Of a DNA stretch of 64,000 bases, positions 40,102-50,499 are shown piece by piece. The stretch covers positions 186,001-250,000 of the forward strand of contig NZ_ALJF01000004.1 of assembly GCF_000300855.1 (NCBI RefSeq), written 5' to 3'. The first letter of the stretch is position 1; each line of letters begins with the position of its first letter. The notes beneath the pieces are model-generated. The model had not been told where the DNA came from, made no database searches, and saw only the letters and a program-made list of their open reading frames with translations. This DNA is from Agrobacterium albertimagni AOL15. Its GTDB lineage: Bacteria; Pseudomonadota; Alphaproteobacteria; Rhizobiales; Rhizobiaceae. The position numbers and the translations under genes are program-made.

Positions 40102-41205
40102 ATGAGCACTGCATCCGTACCACTTCCGAACTGGATCAATTATGCGCTGCTGCCGCTGATCAACCTCACGCTTGCCTTCCTGGTCTCGGGCCTCGTGGTT
40201 TGGATCATCGGGGAAAACCCGTGGGAGGCGCTGAAGCTGATGCTGGAAGGCGCACTCGGCAGCGGTGAAGGCATCGGCTTCACGCTGTTTTATGCCACGA
40301 ACTTCATCTTTACCGGACTTTCCGTTGCGGTTGCCTATCACGCCGGCCTGTTCAACATTGGCTCGGAAGGCCAGGCCTATCTGGGTGGCCTAGGCGCAGC
40401 GCTCGCTGCCCTTGCGCTCGACCATTACGTGCCGTGGTATGTCACCATGCCCTTTGCAATCATGGCGGCCGCCCTGTTTGGTGCGGCCTGGGCTTTCATT
40501 CCAGCATGGCTGCAGGCCAAGCGCGGCAGCCATATCGTCATCACGACGATCATGTTCAACTTCATCGGCGCAGCGCTGATGGTCTATCTGCTCGTCAACG
40601 TGCTGATCGTGCCGGGTAAGATGGCACCGGAAACCCGCACCTTCCTCGAGGGTGGCCAGCTGCCGAAGCTCGACTGGCTGATTGCAATGTTCGGCGGCAA
40701 GCTCGGGCCTGCACCGTTCAACGTGTCCTTCCTCATCGCGCTCGTCATGTGCGTGCTGGTCTGGATCCTGATCTGGCGCACCAAGCTCGGTTTCGAGATG
40801 CGCACGCTCGGGATCAGCCGCTCGGCCGCCGCCTATGCCGGCATTCCCTATGTGAAGATCGTCATGATCACCATGCTGATCTCGGGCGGTCTCGCCGGCA
40901 TGATGGCGCTCAATCCGGTGCTCGGCGCTTCTGCCCGCCTGCAGGTGGAGTTCGTCGCAGGTGCTGGCTTTGTCGGGATCGCCGTGTCGCTGATGGGGCG
41001 AAACCATCCGCTCGGCATCGTGCTTGCCGCCATCCTGTTCGGCATTCTCTATCAGGGGGGAGCCTGGCTCTCCTTCGACATGCCGAACATCACCCGCGAG
41101 ATGATCGTGGTCATCCAGGGTCTGGTGATCCTGTTTGCCGGCGCGCTCGAATTCATGTGCCGCCCGATGATCGTGCGGATCTACCAGACAATGACAAAGG
41201 CCTGA
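40102..41205 (+). CDS. Nucleoside ABC transporter permease 1
   Basis: This 367-residue membrane protein of the BPD_transp_2 family has about ten helices and the cytoplasmic coupling region GFEMRTLGISRSAAAYAGIP. It carries an N-terminal extension compared with its partner, typical of YufP-type subunits. ATG 40102 follows TTGAGGAT; the frame is open 18 bp upstream. Confidence 0.9.
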   Translation: MSTASVPLPNWINYALLPLINLTLAFLVSGLVVWIIGENPWEALKLMLEGALGSGEGIGFTLFYATNFIFTGLSVAVAYHAGLFNIGSEGQAYLGGLGAALAALALDHYVPWYVTMPFAIMAAALFGAAWAFIPAWLQAKRGSHIVITTIMFNFIGAALMVYLLVNVLIVPGKMAPETRTFLEGGQLPKLDWLIAMFGGKLGPAPFNVSFLIALVMCVLVWILIWRTKLGFEMRTLGISRSAAAYAGIPYVKIVMITMLISGGLAGMMALNPVLGASARLQVEFVAGAGFVGIAVSLMGRNHPLGIVLAAILFGILYQGGAWLSFDMPNITREMIVVIQGLVILFAGALEFMCRPMIVRIYQTMTKA

Positions 41206-41215
41206 GGACGCGACT

Positions 41216-42187
41216 ATGGAATCCTTTGACATGCTCATCAGCATCCTCGGCTCGACGATCCGTCTGTCGATCCCGCTGATCCTGGCTGCCCTTGCCGGTC
41301 TCTATTCCGAACGGGCGGGCGTCTTCGATATCGGGCTCGAGGGCAAGATGCTGGCAGCGGCCTTCGCTGCGGCCTGTGTCGCCTATCTCACGGGGTCGGC
41401 CTGGCTGGGGCTTATCTCCGGCATCGCCGTCTCGCTGGTGTTCTCGCTGATCCACGGCTTTGCCTCGATCACCAATCGGGGCAACCAGATCGTCTCTGGC
41501 GTGGCGCTGAACTTCGTTGCAGCGGGCCTCACCGTCGTGCTCGGCCAGGCCTGGTTCGGCCAGGGCGGACGCACGCCGCAGGTTTCGGGCGAAGGTCGCT
41601 TCTCCCCCATCATCCTGCCGGGTGCAGACATGATGCGCGAGGTGCCCTTCATCGGGCCGCTCTATTCGAATGTCATTTCCGGCAACAACATCCTGACCTA
41701 TATGGCGTTTCTCGCCGTCCCGATCTCTTGGTGGGTGCTCTATCGCACGCGCTTTGGCCTGCGTCTGCGCGCCGTCGGCGAGAACCCGGGTGCCGTGGAT
41801 ACGGCCGGCATCTCGGTCACCTTTCTGCGCTACCGCGCGGTCCTGATGGCCGGCCTGCTCTGCGGCATCGCCGGCACCTATCTCGCGATCGCCCAGTCTG
41901 CGGCCTTCATCAAGGATATGTCGGCCGGCAAGGGCTTCATTGCGCTCGCTGCCCTGATCTTCGCCAAGTGGAAGCCGGTGCCGGTGATGTTCGCCTGCCT
42001 GCTTTTCGGTTTCCTCGATGCGCTCGCCAACTTCATGCAGGGCAAGTCGATCCCGCTCATCGGCGAAGTGCCGGTCCAGCTCTTCCAGGCCCTGCCCTAT
42101 ATCCTCACCTGCATTCTTCTTGCGGGCTTCATCGGCTCTGCCAACCCGCCGAAGGCCGGTGGCGTTGCATATTCCAAGGAGCGTTGA
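41216..42187 (+). CDS. Nucleoside ABC transporter permease 2
   Basis: This 323-residue BPD_transp_2 permease (YufQ-like) contains ERAGVFDIGLEGKMLAAAFA (30-49), the family's first-loop motif, and the coupling region FGLRLRAVGENPGAVDTAG. It is separated by 10 bp from permease 1 and is followed within 2 bp by cdd. Confidence 0.9.
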   Translation: MESFDMLISILGSTIRLSIPLILAALAGLYSERAGVFDIGLEGKMLAAAFAAACVAYLTGSAWLGLISGIAVSLVFSLIHGFASITNRGNQIVSGVALNFVAAGLTVVLGQAWFGQGGRTPQVSGEGRFSPIILPGADMMREVPFIGPLYSNVISGNNILTYMAFLAVPISWWVLYRTRFGLRLRAVGENPGAVDTAGISVTFLRYRAVLMAGLLCGIAGTYLAIAQSAAFIKDMSAGKGFIALAALIFAKWKPVPVMFACLLFGFLDALANFMQGKSIPLIGEVPVQLFQALPYILTCILLAGFIGSANPPKAGGVAYSKER

Positions 42188-42189
42188 TC

Positions 42190-42582
42190 ATGGCGCATGA
42201 TCTTTTCGAAGCCGCACGCGACGCGATGAAATTCGCGCATGCGCCCTATTCCAAGTTCCCTGTGGGTGCTGCCATCCGCGCGGACGACGGCAAGATCTAC
42301 ACCGGTGCCAATATCGAGAACCTCTCCTTCCCTCAAGGATGGTGCGCCGAGCCGACAGCAATCGGCTGCATGATCATGGGCGGGGGCAAGAAGATCGTAG
42401 AAATGGCTGTCATCGCCGAGAAGTTGGCTCTATGCCCACCCTGTGGCGGTTGCCGGCAGAAGATCTCGGAATTCGCATCCGCCAGTACCAAGATCTATCT
42501 CTGTGACGAAGTCGGTGTACAGAAGACCATGACCATGGACGAGCTTCTGCCGCTCAGCTTCAAGACGGACATCCTCGGATGA
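42190..42582 (+). CDS. cdd: Cytidine deaminase
   Basis: This 130-residue zinc enzyme converts (deoxy)cytidine to (deoxy)uridine. Signatures: FPVGAAI, the NIENLSFP substrate motif, CAE in WCAEPTAIG (zinc Cys and catalytic Glu) and PCGGCRQ with two zinc Cys. It is the short tetrameric type. ATG 42190 starts 2 bp after the permease stop; its stop overlaps punA. Confidence 0.94.
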   Translation: MAHDLFEAARDAMKFAHAPYSKFPVGAAIRADDGKIYTGANIENLSFPQGWCAEPTAIGCMIMGGGKKIVEMAVIAEKLALCPPCGGCRQKISEFASASTKIYLCDEVGVQKTMTMDELLPLSFKTDILG

Positions 42583-43385
42583 AGGCGGCCGTCGATCTGC
42601 TCGTCGAGCGCCTGAACGGGCTTATGCCGCGCCACGGCATCGTTCTCGGCTCCGGCTTGGGATCTCTGGTGAACGAGGTTCGTGACGCCGTCCGCATCCC
42701 CTACTCCGATCTGCCCGGTTTTCCGTTGAGCGGCGTGTCGGGCCATGCCGGCGAGATCGTTGCAGGCTATCTAGGGCGCACGCCCGTGATCATGCTGGCT
42801 GGCCGCATGCATTATTACGAACACGGCGACGCGAATGCGATGCGCAAGCCGATTGAAGTGCTGATGGGACTTGGCGTGAAGTCGCTGATCCTGACCAATG
42901 CTGCGGGATCGCTGCGCGAAGACATGGCCCCGGGTTCTGTCATGCAGATCACCGATCACATCAACTTCTCCGGCAAGAACCCGCTGATCGGCGAGCCCAG
43001 CGACGGGCGCTTTGTCGGCATGACCTCGGCCTATGACGCAGAGCTGCAGGCCGCGATGCGGGCAGCGGCGGAAGCCGAAGGGGTGCCGCTCGCGCAGGGT
43101 GTCTATATGTGGTTCTCGGGCCCAAGCTTCGAGACGCCGGCGGAGATCCGCATGGCGCGTATTCTGGGCGCCGATGCCGTCGGCATGTCGACGGTGCCGG
43201 AAGTCATTCTCGCCCGTTTCTATGGCCTGAGGGTTGCAGCCGCCTCCGTGATCACCAATTATGGGGCAGGCATGACCGGTGGCGAACTCAGCCACGAAGA
43301 AACCAAGGACATGGCGCCGATCGGCGGCAAACGTCTGGCCATCATCCTCAAACGGATGATCGGCGGAGGAAACGACATTGAATAA
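42579..43385 (+). CDS. punA: Purine nucleoside phosphorylase (trimeric, PunA/XapA type)
   Basis: This 268-residue enzyme phosphorolyses inosine and guanosine. Motifs: GIVLGSGLGSL phosphate loop (20-30), SGHAGEIV, AGRMHYYEHG (phosphate His), TNAAGSL, GPSFETPAEIRM with the purine-binding Glu, and GMSTVPEVI. It overlaps cdd by 4 bp (ATGA). Confidence 0.92.
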   Translation: MKAAVDLLVERLNGLMPRHGIVLGSGLGSLVNEVRDAVRIPYSDLPGFPLSGVSGHAGEIVAGYLGRTPVIMLAGRMHYYEHGDANAMRKPIEVLMGLGVKSLILTNAAGSLREDMAPGSVMQITDHINFSGKNPLIGEPSDGRFVGMTSAYDAELQAAMRAAAEAEGVPLAQGVYMWFSGPSFETPAEIRMARILGADAVGMSTVPEVILARFYGLRVAAASVITNYGAGMTGGELSHEETKDMAPIGGKRLAIILKRMIGGGNDIE

Positions 43386-44148
43386 TCAAGAACTGCGCGC
43401 CGTGGCCTCACGCGCGCTTGCGCTGCTCGACCTGACCAATCTGAAGGACGACTGCACACCCGACCAGATCGTGACGCTCTGCGAGCGCGCCCAGAGCGCC
43501 TTTGGCCCCACGGCTGCAATCTGCATCTGGCCACGCTTTGTCATGCAGGCACGCACCCTGCTCGGCCCCGACAGTCCGATCCGGATTGCAACGGTCGTCA
43601 ACTTCCCCTCAGGCGACATGAAGACCGAAGACGTGCTGGCCGAAACGCGGGATGCCGTGGCTGACGGCGCCGACGACATCGATCTGGTGATCCCCTACCG
43701 GGCGCTGGCGGCTGGTGACGACAAGGCCGTGACCGACATGGTTTCGGCGGTGAAGGGCGCTTGCGGCTCGGCGATCCTGAAGACGATCCTGGAAACGGGC
43801 GAACTCAAGGATATCTCGTTGATCCGCCGTGCCTCAGAGCTCTCCATCGCGGCCGGTGCGGATTTCATCAAGACATCGACCGGCAAGGTTGGCACCAATG
43901 CGACGCTCGAGGCCGCCGACATCATGCTGCAGGCGATCCGCGACAGCCGCAAGAAAGTTGGTTTCAAGCCGGCCGGCGGCATTTCGACGGTAACGGATGC
44001 CGGCCATTATCTCAGGCTCGCCGACACCATCATGGGTGAAGACTGGGTGATGCCGTCGACTTTCCGCTTCGGTGCATCCGGCCTGCTCGACGATATCGTC
44101 GCCGTGCTTTCGGGCGAGCAGTCGAGCGCTACTGCATCGGGGTATTGA
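43378..44148 (+). CDS. deoC: Deoxyribose-phosphate aldolase
   Basis: This 256-residue class I aldolase splits 2-deoxyribose-5-phosphate to glyceraldehyde-3-phosphate and acetaldehyde. The Schiff-base lysine is in FIKTSTGK, the second lysine in VGFKPAGG, and the proton-relay Asp in DDIDLVIP. The start is TTG 43378, inside the punA end (8-bp overlap), after GGAGGAAACGACA. Confidence 0.93.
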   Translation: MNNQELRAVASRALALLDLTNLKDDCTPDQIVTLCERAQSAFGPTAAICIWPRFVMQARTLLGPDSPIRIATVVNFPSGDMKTEDVLAETRDAVADGADDIDLVIPYRALAAGDDKAVTDMVSAVKGACGSAILKTILETGELKDISLIRRASELSIAAGADFIKTSTGKVGTNATLEAADIMLQAIRDSRKKVGFKPAGGISTVTDAGHYLRLADTIMGEDWVMPSTFRFGASGLLDDIVAVLSGEQSSATASGY

Positions 44149-44151
44149 GCC

Positions 44152-45468
44152 ATGCTTCCCCAGGAAATCATTCGACGCAAGCGTGATGGCGGGACCCTGA
44201 GCGCGCAAGAGATTGCCGCCTTCATCAAGGGTCTATCGAAGGAAGCGATTTCCGAGGGGCAGGTCGCGGCCTTTGCCATGGCCGTCTTTTTCAAGGGCAT
44301 GACGCCAGACGAGATTGTAGCGCTGACGCTTGCCATGCGCGATTCCGGCGACGTGCTCTCCTGGGCAGGCGTCGGGAAGCCGGTCGCCGACAAACACTCG
44401 ACGGGTGGCGTGGGCGACAATGTCTCACTGATGCTGGCACCGATCGTGGCGGCTTGCGGGCTGGCCGTCCCGATGATTTCGGGCCGCGGCCTCGGCCATA
44501 CCGGCGGCACCCTCGACAAGCTGCAGTCGATCCCCGGTTACGATGTGATGCCCGACAATGTCACGTTCCGTCGGACGGTGGACCGCGCCGGCTGCGCGAT
44601 CATCGGCCAGACGGGCGATCTGGCCCCGGCCGACAAGCGGCTCTATGCGATCCGCGACGTGACGGCGACGGTCGAATCCATTCCCCTGATCACCGCCTCC
44701 ATCCTCTCGAAAAAGCTCGCGGCCGGGCTCGAGAGCCTGGTTCTTGACGTGAAGGTCGGCAACGGCGCCTTCATGGCGAAAGCTGAGGATGCGGAGGCCT
44801 TGGCGCGTTCGCTGGTTCGGGTCGCGAACGGTGCGGGTGTGAAGACCACCGCGCTTTTGACCGATATGAACGAGCCGCTTGCCGACTGCGCCGGCAACGC
44901 AATCGAAGTGCTGAGCGCCGTGGATTTCCTCAAAGGCCAGAAGAGCGGTACGCGGCTCGAAGAGGTAACGCTCGCGCTCGGTGCCGAGATGCTGGTCAAT
45001 GCCGGCGTGGAAAGCGATCAGGCGGCTGCTCTTGCCCGTTGCCATCGAGTTCTAGCATCGGGCGAAGCTGCAGAGATCTTCGGCCGCATGGTGTCGGAAC
45101 TCGGCGGCCCCACTGATTTCATGGACAAGGCGGAAACGTATCGCCCACGGGCCAAGGTTGAGGTCGCCGTTCTTGCCGATGAGGACGGCTATCTTCGGGA
45201 GTGCGACACGCGCGGTCTCGGTCTCGCTGTCGTGTCGCTCGGTGGTGGCCGACAGCGCCCCAGCGACAAGATCGATCACGGCGTGGGTCTCTCAGGCTTA
45301 AAGCCGCTGGGCACAAAGGTCGCGAAGGGTGAGCCGATCGCCTTCGTGCAGGCGAATGAGGAGGCGACAGCCGCTCAAGCCGCCAAGACCGTGGCGGAGT
45401 GCTACCGGATTTCGGAGACGAAGCCGGCTGCGACACCGGTCATTGGCCTCAGGATCGCTGCCGAGTAA
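44152..45468 (+). CDS. deoA: Thymidine phosphorylase
   Basis: This 438-residue enzyme phosphorolyses thymidine and deoxyuridine. It shows the pyrimidine phosphorylase motif [14 protein letters not shown] and the following [15 protein letters not shown], with Lys/Ser phosphate ligands. Length is normal. It starts 3 bp after deoC and closes the operon. Confidence 0.95.
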   Translation: MLPQEIIRRKRDGGTLSAQEIAAFIKGLSKEAISEGQVAAFAMAVFFKGMTPDEIVALTLAMRDSGDVLSWAGVGKPVADKHSTGGVGDNVSLMLAPIVAACGLAVPMISGRGLGHTGGTLDKLQSIPGYDVMPDNVTFRRTVDRAGCAIIGQTGDLAPADKRLYAIRDVTATVESIPLITASILSKKLAAGLESLVLDVKVGNGAFMAKAEDAEALARSLVRVANGAGVKTTALLTDMNEPLADCAGNAIEVLSAVDFLKGQKSGTRLEEVTLALGAEMLVNAGVESDQAAALARCHRVLASGEAAEIFGRMVSELGGPTDFMDKAETYRPRAKVEVAVLADEDGYLRECDTRGLGLAVVSLGGGRQRPSDKIDHGVGLSGLKPLGTKVAKGEPIAFVQANEEATAAQAAKTVAECYRISETKPAATPVIGLRIAAE

Positions 45469-45474
45469 CGTGCC

Positions 45475-45996
45475 TCACTGGATCATCCGCAGCGTGCGTT
45501 TCTCCGCCGTGTAGGACTTGAGCTTTGTCATGAAACTCATGCCGACAAGCGTGGATGAAAGCGCCTCGTCACCCAGAACGACAGCTTCGACATCACGCAC
45601 CCGGATGCTGCCGATTTCGACCCGGTCCAGGGTCACGTATGCACCCTTGGTCAAGCCGTTCGCAGTTCTCACCTGATAACGGAAATCGAGCGCTGCCGGG
45701 CTGAACCCGAGGCGGCGCGCGGTCGAGACATTGATCGTGACCCTGGAGGCGCCGGTATCGACCATGGCGTCGATCGGCTTGCCATTCATCTTGAATGTCC
45801 CCGTGTAGTGGCCGTCGCGCCCCATGGTGAGAACGGTTTGGCCAGACGGAACAGAGGCGGCAGGCTTGCTTGCGACCGCGGCGGGTTCGGCCGTCTCGCG
45901 TTCATCCAGCATGGCCTGAACCTTCTCCGCGATCGTCGGCCATTGGCTAGCGGACAATGCGAGCATCATGACTGTGAACAGCGTGCGAGCGAACAT
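45475..45996 (-). CDS. Retropepsin-like aspartic protease (TIGR02281 type), membrane-anchored
   Basis: This 173-residue protein has an N-terminal hydrophobic anchor (TLFTVMMLALSASQW), a Pro/Ala linker and one aspartic protease domain with catalytic DTGAS (about residue 80) and LVGMSFM near the end. A single domain implies a dimer, as in retropepsins. Periplasmic; substrate unknown. Converges with deoA. Confidence 0.85.
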   Translation of the reverse strand: MFARTLFTVMMLALSASQWPTIAEKVQAMLDERETAEPAAVASKPAASVPSGQTVLTMGRDGHYTGTFKMNGKPIDAMVDTGASRVTINVSTARRLGFSPAALDFRYQVRTANGLTKGAYVTLDRVEIGSIRVRDVEAVVLGDEALSSTLVGMSFMTKLKSYTAEKRTLRMIQ

Positions 45997-46066
45997 CTGT
46001 TGTCCCCGTTAGCGAGGCCGGATCGTAGCAGCGGATCAAAAAAAGTTGGATAAGCCGTGACGCGAA

Positions 46067-46094
46067 ACGGCCCGAAACCGAGGTTTCGGGCCGT
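46067..46094 (-). terminator. Terminator after upp
   Basis: An 11-bp perfect stem (46067-46077 with 46084-46094) with a 6-nt loop lies 26 bp downstream of the upp stop on the minus strand; a short TTT follows on that strand. Confidence 0.65.
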
Positions 46095-46119
46095 CAAAGC
46101 TTTCGATCTGGTTAAGAAA

Positions 46120-46749
46120 TCACTTCGTTCCGTACATCCGGTCGCCGGCATCGCCGAGGCCGGGCATGATGTAGCCCTTCTCGTTCAGATGGCTGTCGAT
46201 CGATGCGGTGAAGATCGGTACGTCAGGATGGGCGGCGTGGAAGTTCTTGATGCCTTCGGGGGCAGCCAGCAGGCAGAGGAAACGAATGTTCTTCGCGCCA
46301 CGCTCCTTCAGCTTTTCGATGGCGGCGATCGAGGAATTGCCGGTTGCGAGCATGGGGTCAACGACGATGATCAGGCGCTCCGACAGGGCATCGGGTGCCT
46401 TGAAGTAGTATTCGACGGCCTGGAGCGTCTCGTGATCGCGATAGACGCCGACATGGGCCACACGGGCAGCCGGCACCAGTTCCAGCATGCCTTCGAGCAG
46501 GCCGTTGCCGGCGCGCAGGATCGAGGCGAAGACCAGCTTCTTGCCCTCAAGGATCGGTGACTGCATCTCGGTAAGCGGCGTCTCGATCGTCTCCATGGTC
46601 AGCTCGAGATCGCGGGTCACCTCGTAGCAGAGGAGCGTGGAGATTTCGCGCAGCAGCCGACGGAAGCTCGAGGTCGACGTTTCCTTGCGGCGCATGATCG
46701 TCAGCTTGTGCTGCACGAGGGGGTGATCGATGACTGTTACGCCGTCCAT
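46120..46749 (-). CDS. upp: Uracil phosphoribosyltransferase
   Basis: This 209-residue enzyme makes UMP from uracil and PRPP, salvaging the base released by DeoA. The PRPP loop is [11 protein letters not shown], the uracil-binding [13 protein letters not shown] segment is at the C-terminus, and [17 protein letters not shown] matches the family N-terminus. ATG 46749 follows GAAGGCTC; the frame is open upstream. Confidence 0.95.
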   Translation of the reverse strand: MDGVTVIDHPLVQHKLTIMRRKETSTSSFRRLLREISTLLCYEVTRDLELTMETIETPLTEMQSPILEGKKLVFASILRAGNGLLEGMLELVPAARVAHVGVYRDHETLQAVEYYFKAPDALSERLIIVVDPMLATGNSSIAAIEKLKERGAKNIRFLCLLAAPEGIKNFHAAHPDVPIFTASIDSHLNEKGYIMPGLGDAGDRMYGTK

Positions 46750-46855
46750 GGTCGAGCCTTCTTTTCTTGTTTTCTGAGGTGCTTCTATTTTCACGTTCTC
46801 TTGGACGCCCGCAAGAGCGATGCCGCTTTTTGGGCGGTCTTCAACAGTTGCGGTG

Positions 46856-47824
46856 TCACAACCGGGCGAGAAGCCGCGCTCGCGTCTCTTCGTCGACGAA
46901 AGCGGCCTCGATGGCTGTGCGCGTCATGCCGTCGATCTCGGCATCCGTGAAGCCGAATTCGCTCGAGGCCCAGTCGTATTCCTGGGCGAGTGAGGTGCCG
47001 AAGAAGGGCGGGTCGTCGGAATTGATGCAGACCTTGACGCCGGCTTCATGGAACTTCCTCAGCGGATGGCTGGCGAAATCGGGGAAGACCTTGAGCGCAA
47101 TGTTGGAGCCGGGGCAGACTTCGAGCACGGTGCCGAGATCGACGAGGCGGCGGACAAGCTCGGGATCCTCGATGGCGCGGACACCGTGGCCGATACGCGC
47201 AGGCTTCACGAGATCGAGGGCATCGGTGACGCTGAAGGCACCGCAGACCTCGCCGGCATGGATGGTGAGGCCGAGGCCGGCCTCGCGGGCAATATCGAAG
47301 GCGCGGGCGTAATCCGCGACGCGGCCCATGCGCTCCTCGCCGGCCATGTTGAACCCCGTCACCAGCGGATTGTTGCTGCGGGCGGCATATTCGGCGGCGG
47401 CAATGACGCTCTCGGGGCCAAAATGGCGTTCACCGGTGACGATGATGCGTGCTTCGATGCCGGTCGCGGCCTTGGCGGCCTCGATGCCGGCGGTGATGCC
47501 GGAGAGATAGGTGTCAGCGCCGAGGCCGATGCGGTCGCCATGATCGGGCGAGACGATGATCTCGCTGTAGATAGTATCGACGGCTGCGAGCTCACGGAGA
47601 TAGGTCTCGGTCAGGAGGGCATAGTCCTCTTCCGTGCGAAAGAGGGCCGCCACACGGTCATAGGCCTTGATGAATTCGGCGAAATCATTCCAGGCATAGG
47701 TGCCGTCGCGCATGAAGGTCGCGGGGTCGACGCCATATTTCTCGGCCTGGGCGAGCGCCAGCGCCGGCGGCGCCGCACCTTCGATATGACAGTGCAGTTC
47801 GGCCTTCTTCATTTGTCTCGTCAC
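46856..47824 (-). CDS. add: Adenosine deaminase
   Basis: This 322-residue zinc amidohydrolase deaminates (deoxy)adenosine. Metal and catalytic residues: HCHIEGA near the N-terminus, HAGE with catalytic Glu, IGHGVRAI, and [11 protein letters not shown] 47824 overlaps the deoB stop (GTGA) and has GGAG upstream, giving [16 protein letters not shown] 47812 is the alternative. It is translated with deoB. Confidence 0.93.
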   Translation of the reverse strand: MTRQMKKAELHCHIEGAAPPALALAQAEKYGVDPATFMRDGTYAWNDFAEFIKAYDRVAALFRTEEDYALLTETYLRELAAVDTIYSEIIVSPDHGDRIGLGADTYLSGITAGIEAAKAATGIEARIIVTGERHFGPESVIAAAEYAARSNNPLVTGFNMAGEERMGRVADYARAFDIAREAGLGLTIHAGEVCGAFSVTDALDLVKPARIGHGVRAIEDPELVRRLVDLGTVLEVCPGSNIALKVFPDFASHPLRKFHEAGVKVCINSDDPPFFGTSLAQEYDWASSEFGFTDAEIDGMTRTAIEAAFVDEETRARLLARL

Positions 47825-49041
47825 AGGAAGCTCCGTCCGTGGCGGCCGGGAGCGATCCCCAGATGCGCCGCGATGGTTTCGCCGATATCGGCATAGGTGT
47901 TGCGGACACCGATGTTGCGCGAGCGCACACCGGGGCCAAAGCACATGATAGGCACGCGCTCGCGGGTATGGTCGGTGCCGCGCCAGGTCGGATCGCAGCC
48001 GTGATCGGCCGTCATCAGAACCATGTCGCCGGGCTTGAGCTTGCGGTGAACTTCCGGCAGGCGGCGGTCGAAGGCTTCGAGCGCTGCGGCATAACCCGGC
48101 ACGTCGCGTCGATGGCCGAAGAGCATGTCGAAATCGACGAAATTGGTGAAGACGAGATCGCCGTCTTCTGCCTCGTCCATGACCTTCAGCGTCGCATCCA
48201 TCAGCGCCATGTTGCCATTGGCTTTGATGACACGGGAGACACCCTGATGGGCGAAGATATCGCCGATCTTGCCAACGGCATGCACCTTGCGACCGGCCTC
48301 GACGAGGCGGTCGAGCAGGGTCGGCTCCGGCGGAAGTACGGAATAGTCGCGGCGGTTGCCGGTGCGTTCGAAGGTCTGGACAGTTTCGCCGATGAAAGGA
48401 CGGGCGATAACGCGGCCGATGTTCAAGGGATCAAGAAGCTTTCGGACGATCTGGCAGAGTTCGAGCAGGCGTTCGAGGCCGAAATGGACCTCGTGGGCGG
48501 CGATCTGGAAGACGGAATCGCTCGAGGTGTAGCAGATTGGATTGCCGGTGCGGATATGCTCCTCGCCGAAGCGGGCGATCACCTCTGTGCCGGATGCATG
48601 ACAATTGCCGAGGATGCCCGGCAGGTTCGCTTCGCGACAGATCGCTTCCACCAGATCTTGAGGGAAAGCTTCTTCGCCCTCCGGAAAATAGCCCCAGTCG
48701 AACATCACGGGCGTGCCGGCGATTTCCCAGTGGCCGGAGGGCGTGTCCTTGCCGTGCGAGACTTCGCTTGCGGCGCCATGAAGTCCAAAAACGCGCTCGG
48801 GGATCGGCATGGCGTCAGGCGCCTTGCCGCTGGCGAGCCTGGCGGCCTCAATCAGGCCGAGTGCGGACATGTTCGGCAGGACCAGCGGCCCCTGCCGCAA
48901 CCCCTTGCGGTTGCCGGCGCCAGCCGCACAGAACTCGGCGATATGGCCGAGCGTATCAGAGCCATCATCACCATAGCCGGGCGCATCGGGAGCGCCGCCG
49001 ATGCCGAAGGAATCGAGAACGAAAAGGAAAGCACGTGCCAT
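47821..49041 (-). CDS. deoB: Phosphopentomutase
   Basis: This 406-residue alkaline phosphatase-superfamily enzyme interconverts (deoxy)ribose-1- and -5-phosphate, linking phosphorolysis to DeoC. Manganese ligands lie in [19 protein letters not shown] at the start and in TADHGCDP and DHTRERVP near the end. It is followed by add with a 4-bp overlap. Confidence 0.95.
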   Translation of the reverse strand: MARAFLFVLDSFGIGGAPDAPGYGDDGSDTLGHIAEFCAAGAGNRKGLRQGPLVLPNMSALGLIEAARLASGKAPDAMPIPERVFGLHGAASEVSHGKDTPSGHWEIAGTPVMFDWGYFPEGEEAFPQDLVEAICREANLPGILGNCHASGTEVIARFGEEHIRTGNPICYTSSDSVFQIAAHEVHFGLERLLELCQIVRKLLDPLNIGRVIARPFIGETVQTFERTGNRRDYSVLPPEPTLLDRLVEAGRKVHAVGKIGDIFAHQGVSRVIKANGNMALMDATLKVMDEAEDGDLVFTNFVDFDMLFGHRRDVPGYAAALEAFDRRLPEVHRKLKPGDMVLMTADHGCDPTWRGTDHTRERVPIMCFGPGVRSRNIGVRNTYADIGETIAAHLGIAPGRHGRSFL

Positions 49042-49131
49042 GTGAACACCACGGCCGGGTCTGGTTTGTTGTTCTGCCGGCCTTTGACCGCATCCTTAGC
49101 GCCTGGACGAAGGCTTGGCAAACGCCTCAGA

Positions 49132-49755
49132 TCAGCAGTTGCCGCATTTGACTTCGGTGCCAAGACGCTGCCGGAAGAAGTATTCCCGCGCGATGGTGAG
49201 GCTCTTGGCTTCGGTGCCAGACAGGCCCGGGAGATACATCATCAACTCGTGGCTGACGCTGAGTTCGCTGCGAATAAGAAACGTATCGGCGACGAGCATG
49301 TCGGCGGGCACGGGAGCATCCGTGCCGACCGCATAGGGCGCCACACCCGTGGTTGACCAGGACCAGGCGACTTTCGCCGCCTTCGAGGAGTCGATCTTGA
49401 TCGCGCTGACCTTGATCAGCAGATCCTTCGACGGATAGGGCACGAAGATTGCGCCGGACACATCCGCCATGGCAGCAAGGAAGGTTTTGTCGACCTCTTC
49501 CTCTCGCGAGACCAGATCCGCAATCGTGCTGCTCGCCATCGAGGTCTTCTTGGCAACGCTCAGGCCCATGGTGAGCTCGAATGCCATCAGATAGAGCACG
49601 ATCAACATCGGGGCGACGAGCGCGAACTCGACTCCACCAACGCCCTGTCTGTCGCCAATCAGGCGCCTCCAGGTGCCGACAAGGCCGAGATAGCCCTGCT
49701 GAAGGCTCGTCACTCTTCGTCTCAGCGCGGATTTATCTCTGCCGCTCACGGTCAT
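49132..49755 (-). CDS. TadG/TadE-like pilus assembly protein
   Basis: This 207-residue protein has the TadE-type N-terminal motif GVGGVEFALVAPMLIVLYLM (pseudopilin helix with Glu at +5), then an extracytoplasmic domain ending with two Cys (KCGNC). It overlaps the next TadE-like gene by 4 bp. Likely minor pseudopilin of the Flp pilus. Confidence 0.8.
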   Translation of the reverse strand: MTVSGRDKSALRRRVTSLQQGYLGLVGTWRRLIGDRQGVGGVEFALVAPMLIVLYLMAFELTMGLSVAKKTSMASSTIADLVSREEEVDKTFLAAMADVSGAIFVPYPSKDLLIKVSAIKIDSSKAAKVAWSWSTTGVAPYAVGTDAPVPADMLVADTFLIRSELSVSHELMMYLPGLSGTEAKSLTIAREYFFRQRLGTEVKCGNC

Positions 49756-50390
49756 GGATATTTCTCGTTCTGGAAGGCGGTGGTGGCGACGATCAGGAAG
49801 TCTGACGGCAGGGACCCATCCGAGGGCCTGATGGTCGTGATGTAGGGACGGACGAGATCGGTGATCACCTGCCAGCGATAATAGGCGCGCAGCATGTTGA
49901 CCGTATTTGGTCCTCCCGGCGTGAATTTGAAGCTCGTCGGATCGATGTCGGCGAAATTGGCCGTCGAGACACGCGGGATGGTTTTCGGAATATCCGAAAA
50001 CTTGGTGAAGGCTCGGGCGTCGATATAGAGCTTGCTCGGAGTGGCGATTTCCGCCTCCGAGCATTGAATCATGATGTTCACCTCGTCACAGAACGCCTTG
50101 CGGAACTTGGTGACATCCATGTCCGTGGCAGGGCGGTTGAGTTGATAGGTGATCTGACCGGTGCGGATCTGCCGGCCCAGCGTGTTGACCGCATTGGTCA
50201 CCAGCTGCTCGGCAGCGAAAGCGACGAAGGTTTCGATGATCGCGAAGACGATAAGGAAATAAGGTACAGCGAGGATCGCGAATTCGATCGCTGCGGCGCC
50301 GTCCTTCGATCGCGCAAGCTTGCGCCACAGCCGGAAGCGTGGTCTGCGGCGTTCAATCCGATGCTCTCGATCGATATCCTGGCTGGTCAT
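49752..50390 (-). CDS. TadE-family pilus assembly protein
   Basis: This 212-residue protein has an Arg-rich cytoplasmic leader, then the pseudopilin motif DGAAAIEFAILAVPYFLIVF and an extracytoplasmic domain with two Cys (AFCDEV, MIQCSE). ATG 50390 is listed; ATG 50402 and TTG 50408 lie upstream in frame. Confidence 0.82.
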   Translation of the reverse strand: MTSQDIDREHRIERRRPRFRLWRKLARSKDGAAAIEFAILAVPYFLIVFAIIETFVAFAAEQLVTNAVNTLGRQIRTGQITYQLNRPATDMDVTKFRKAFCDEVNIMIQCSEAEIATPSKLYIDARAFTKFSDIPKTIPRVSTANFADIDPTSFKFTPGGPNTVNMLRAYYRWQVITDLVRPYITTIRPSDGSLPSDFLIVATTAFQNEKYP

Positions 50391-50499
50391 AGCCTTCTTC
50401 ATCCTCAAAGCTCAGGAGAAGCTACGGGCCAAATATTGATTTTCCGTTTCCCGAATATTTACACTTTGCCATGCCGGATAAACGCAAAAATCGAGAGTA

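Noticed and set aside
38475..40139. Minus-strand open frame of 554 codons
   Set aside because: It is the antisense shadow of the two-domain ABC ATPase, caused by high GC third positions.
47839..49356. Plus-strand open frame of 505 codons
   Set aside because: Antisense to deoB and part of the TadG-like gene; no domain or ribosome site.
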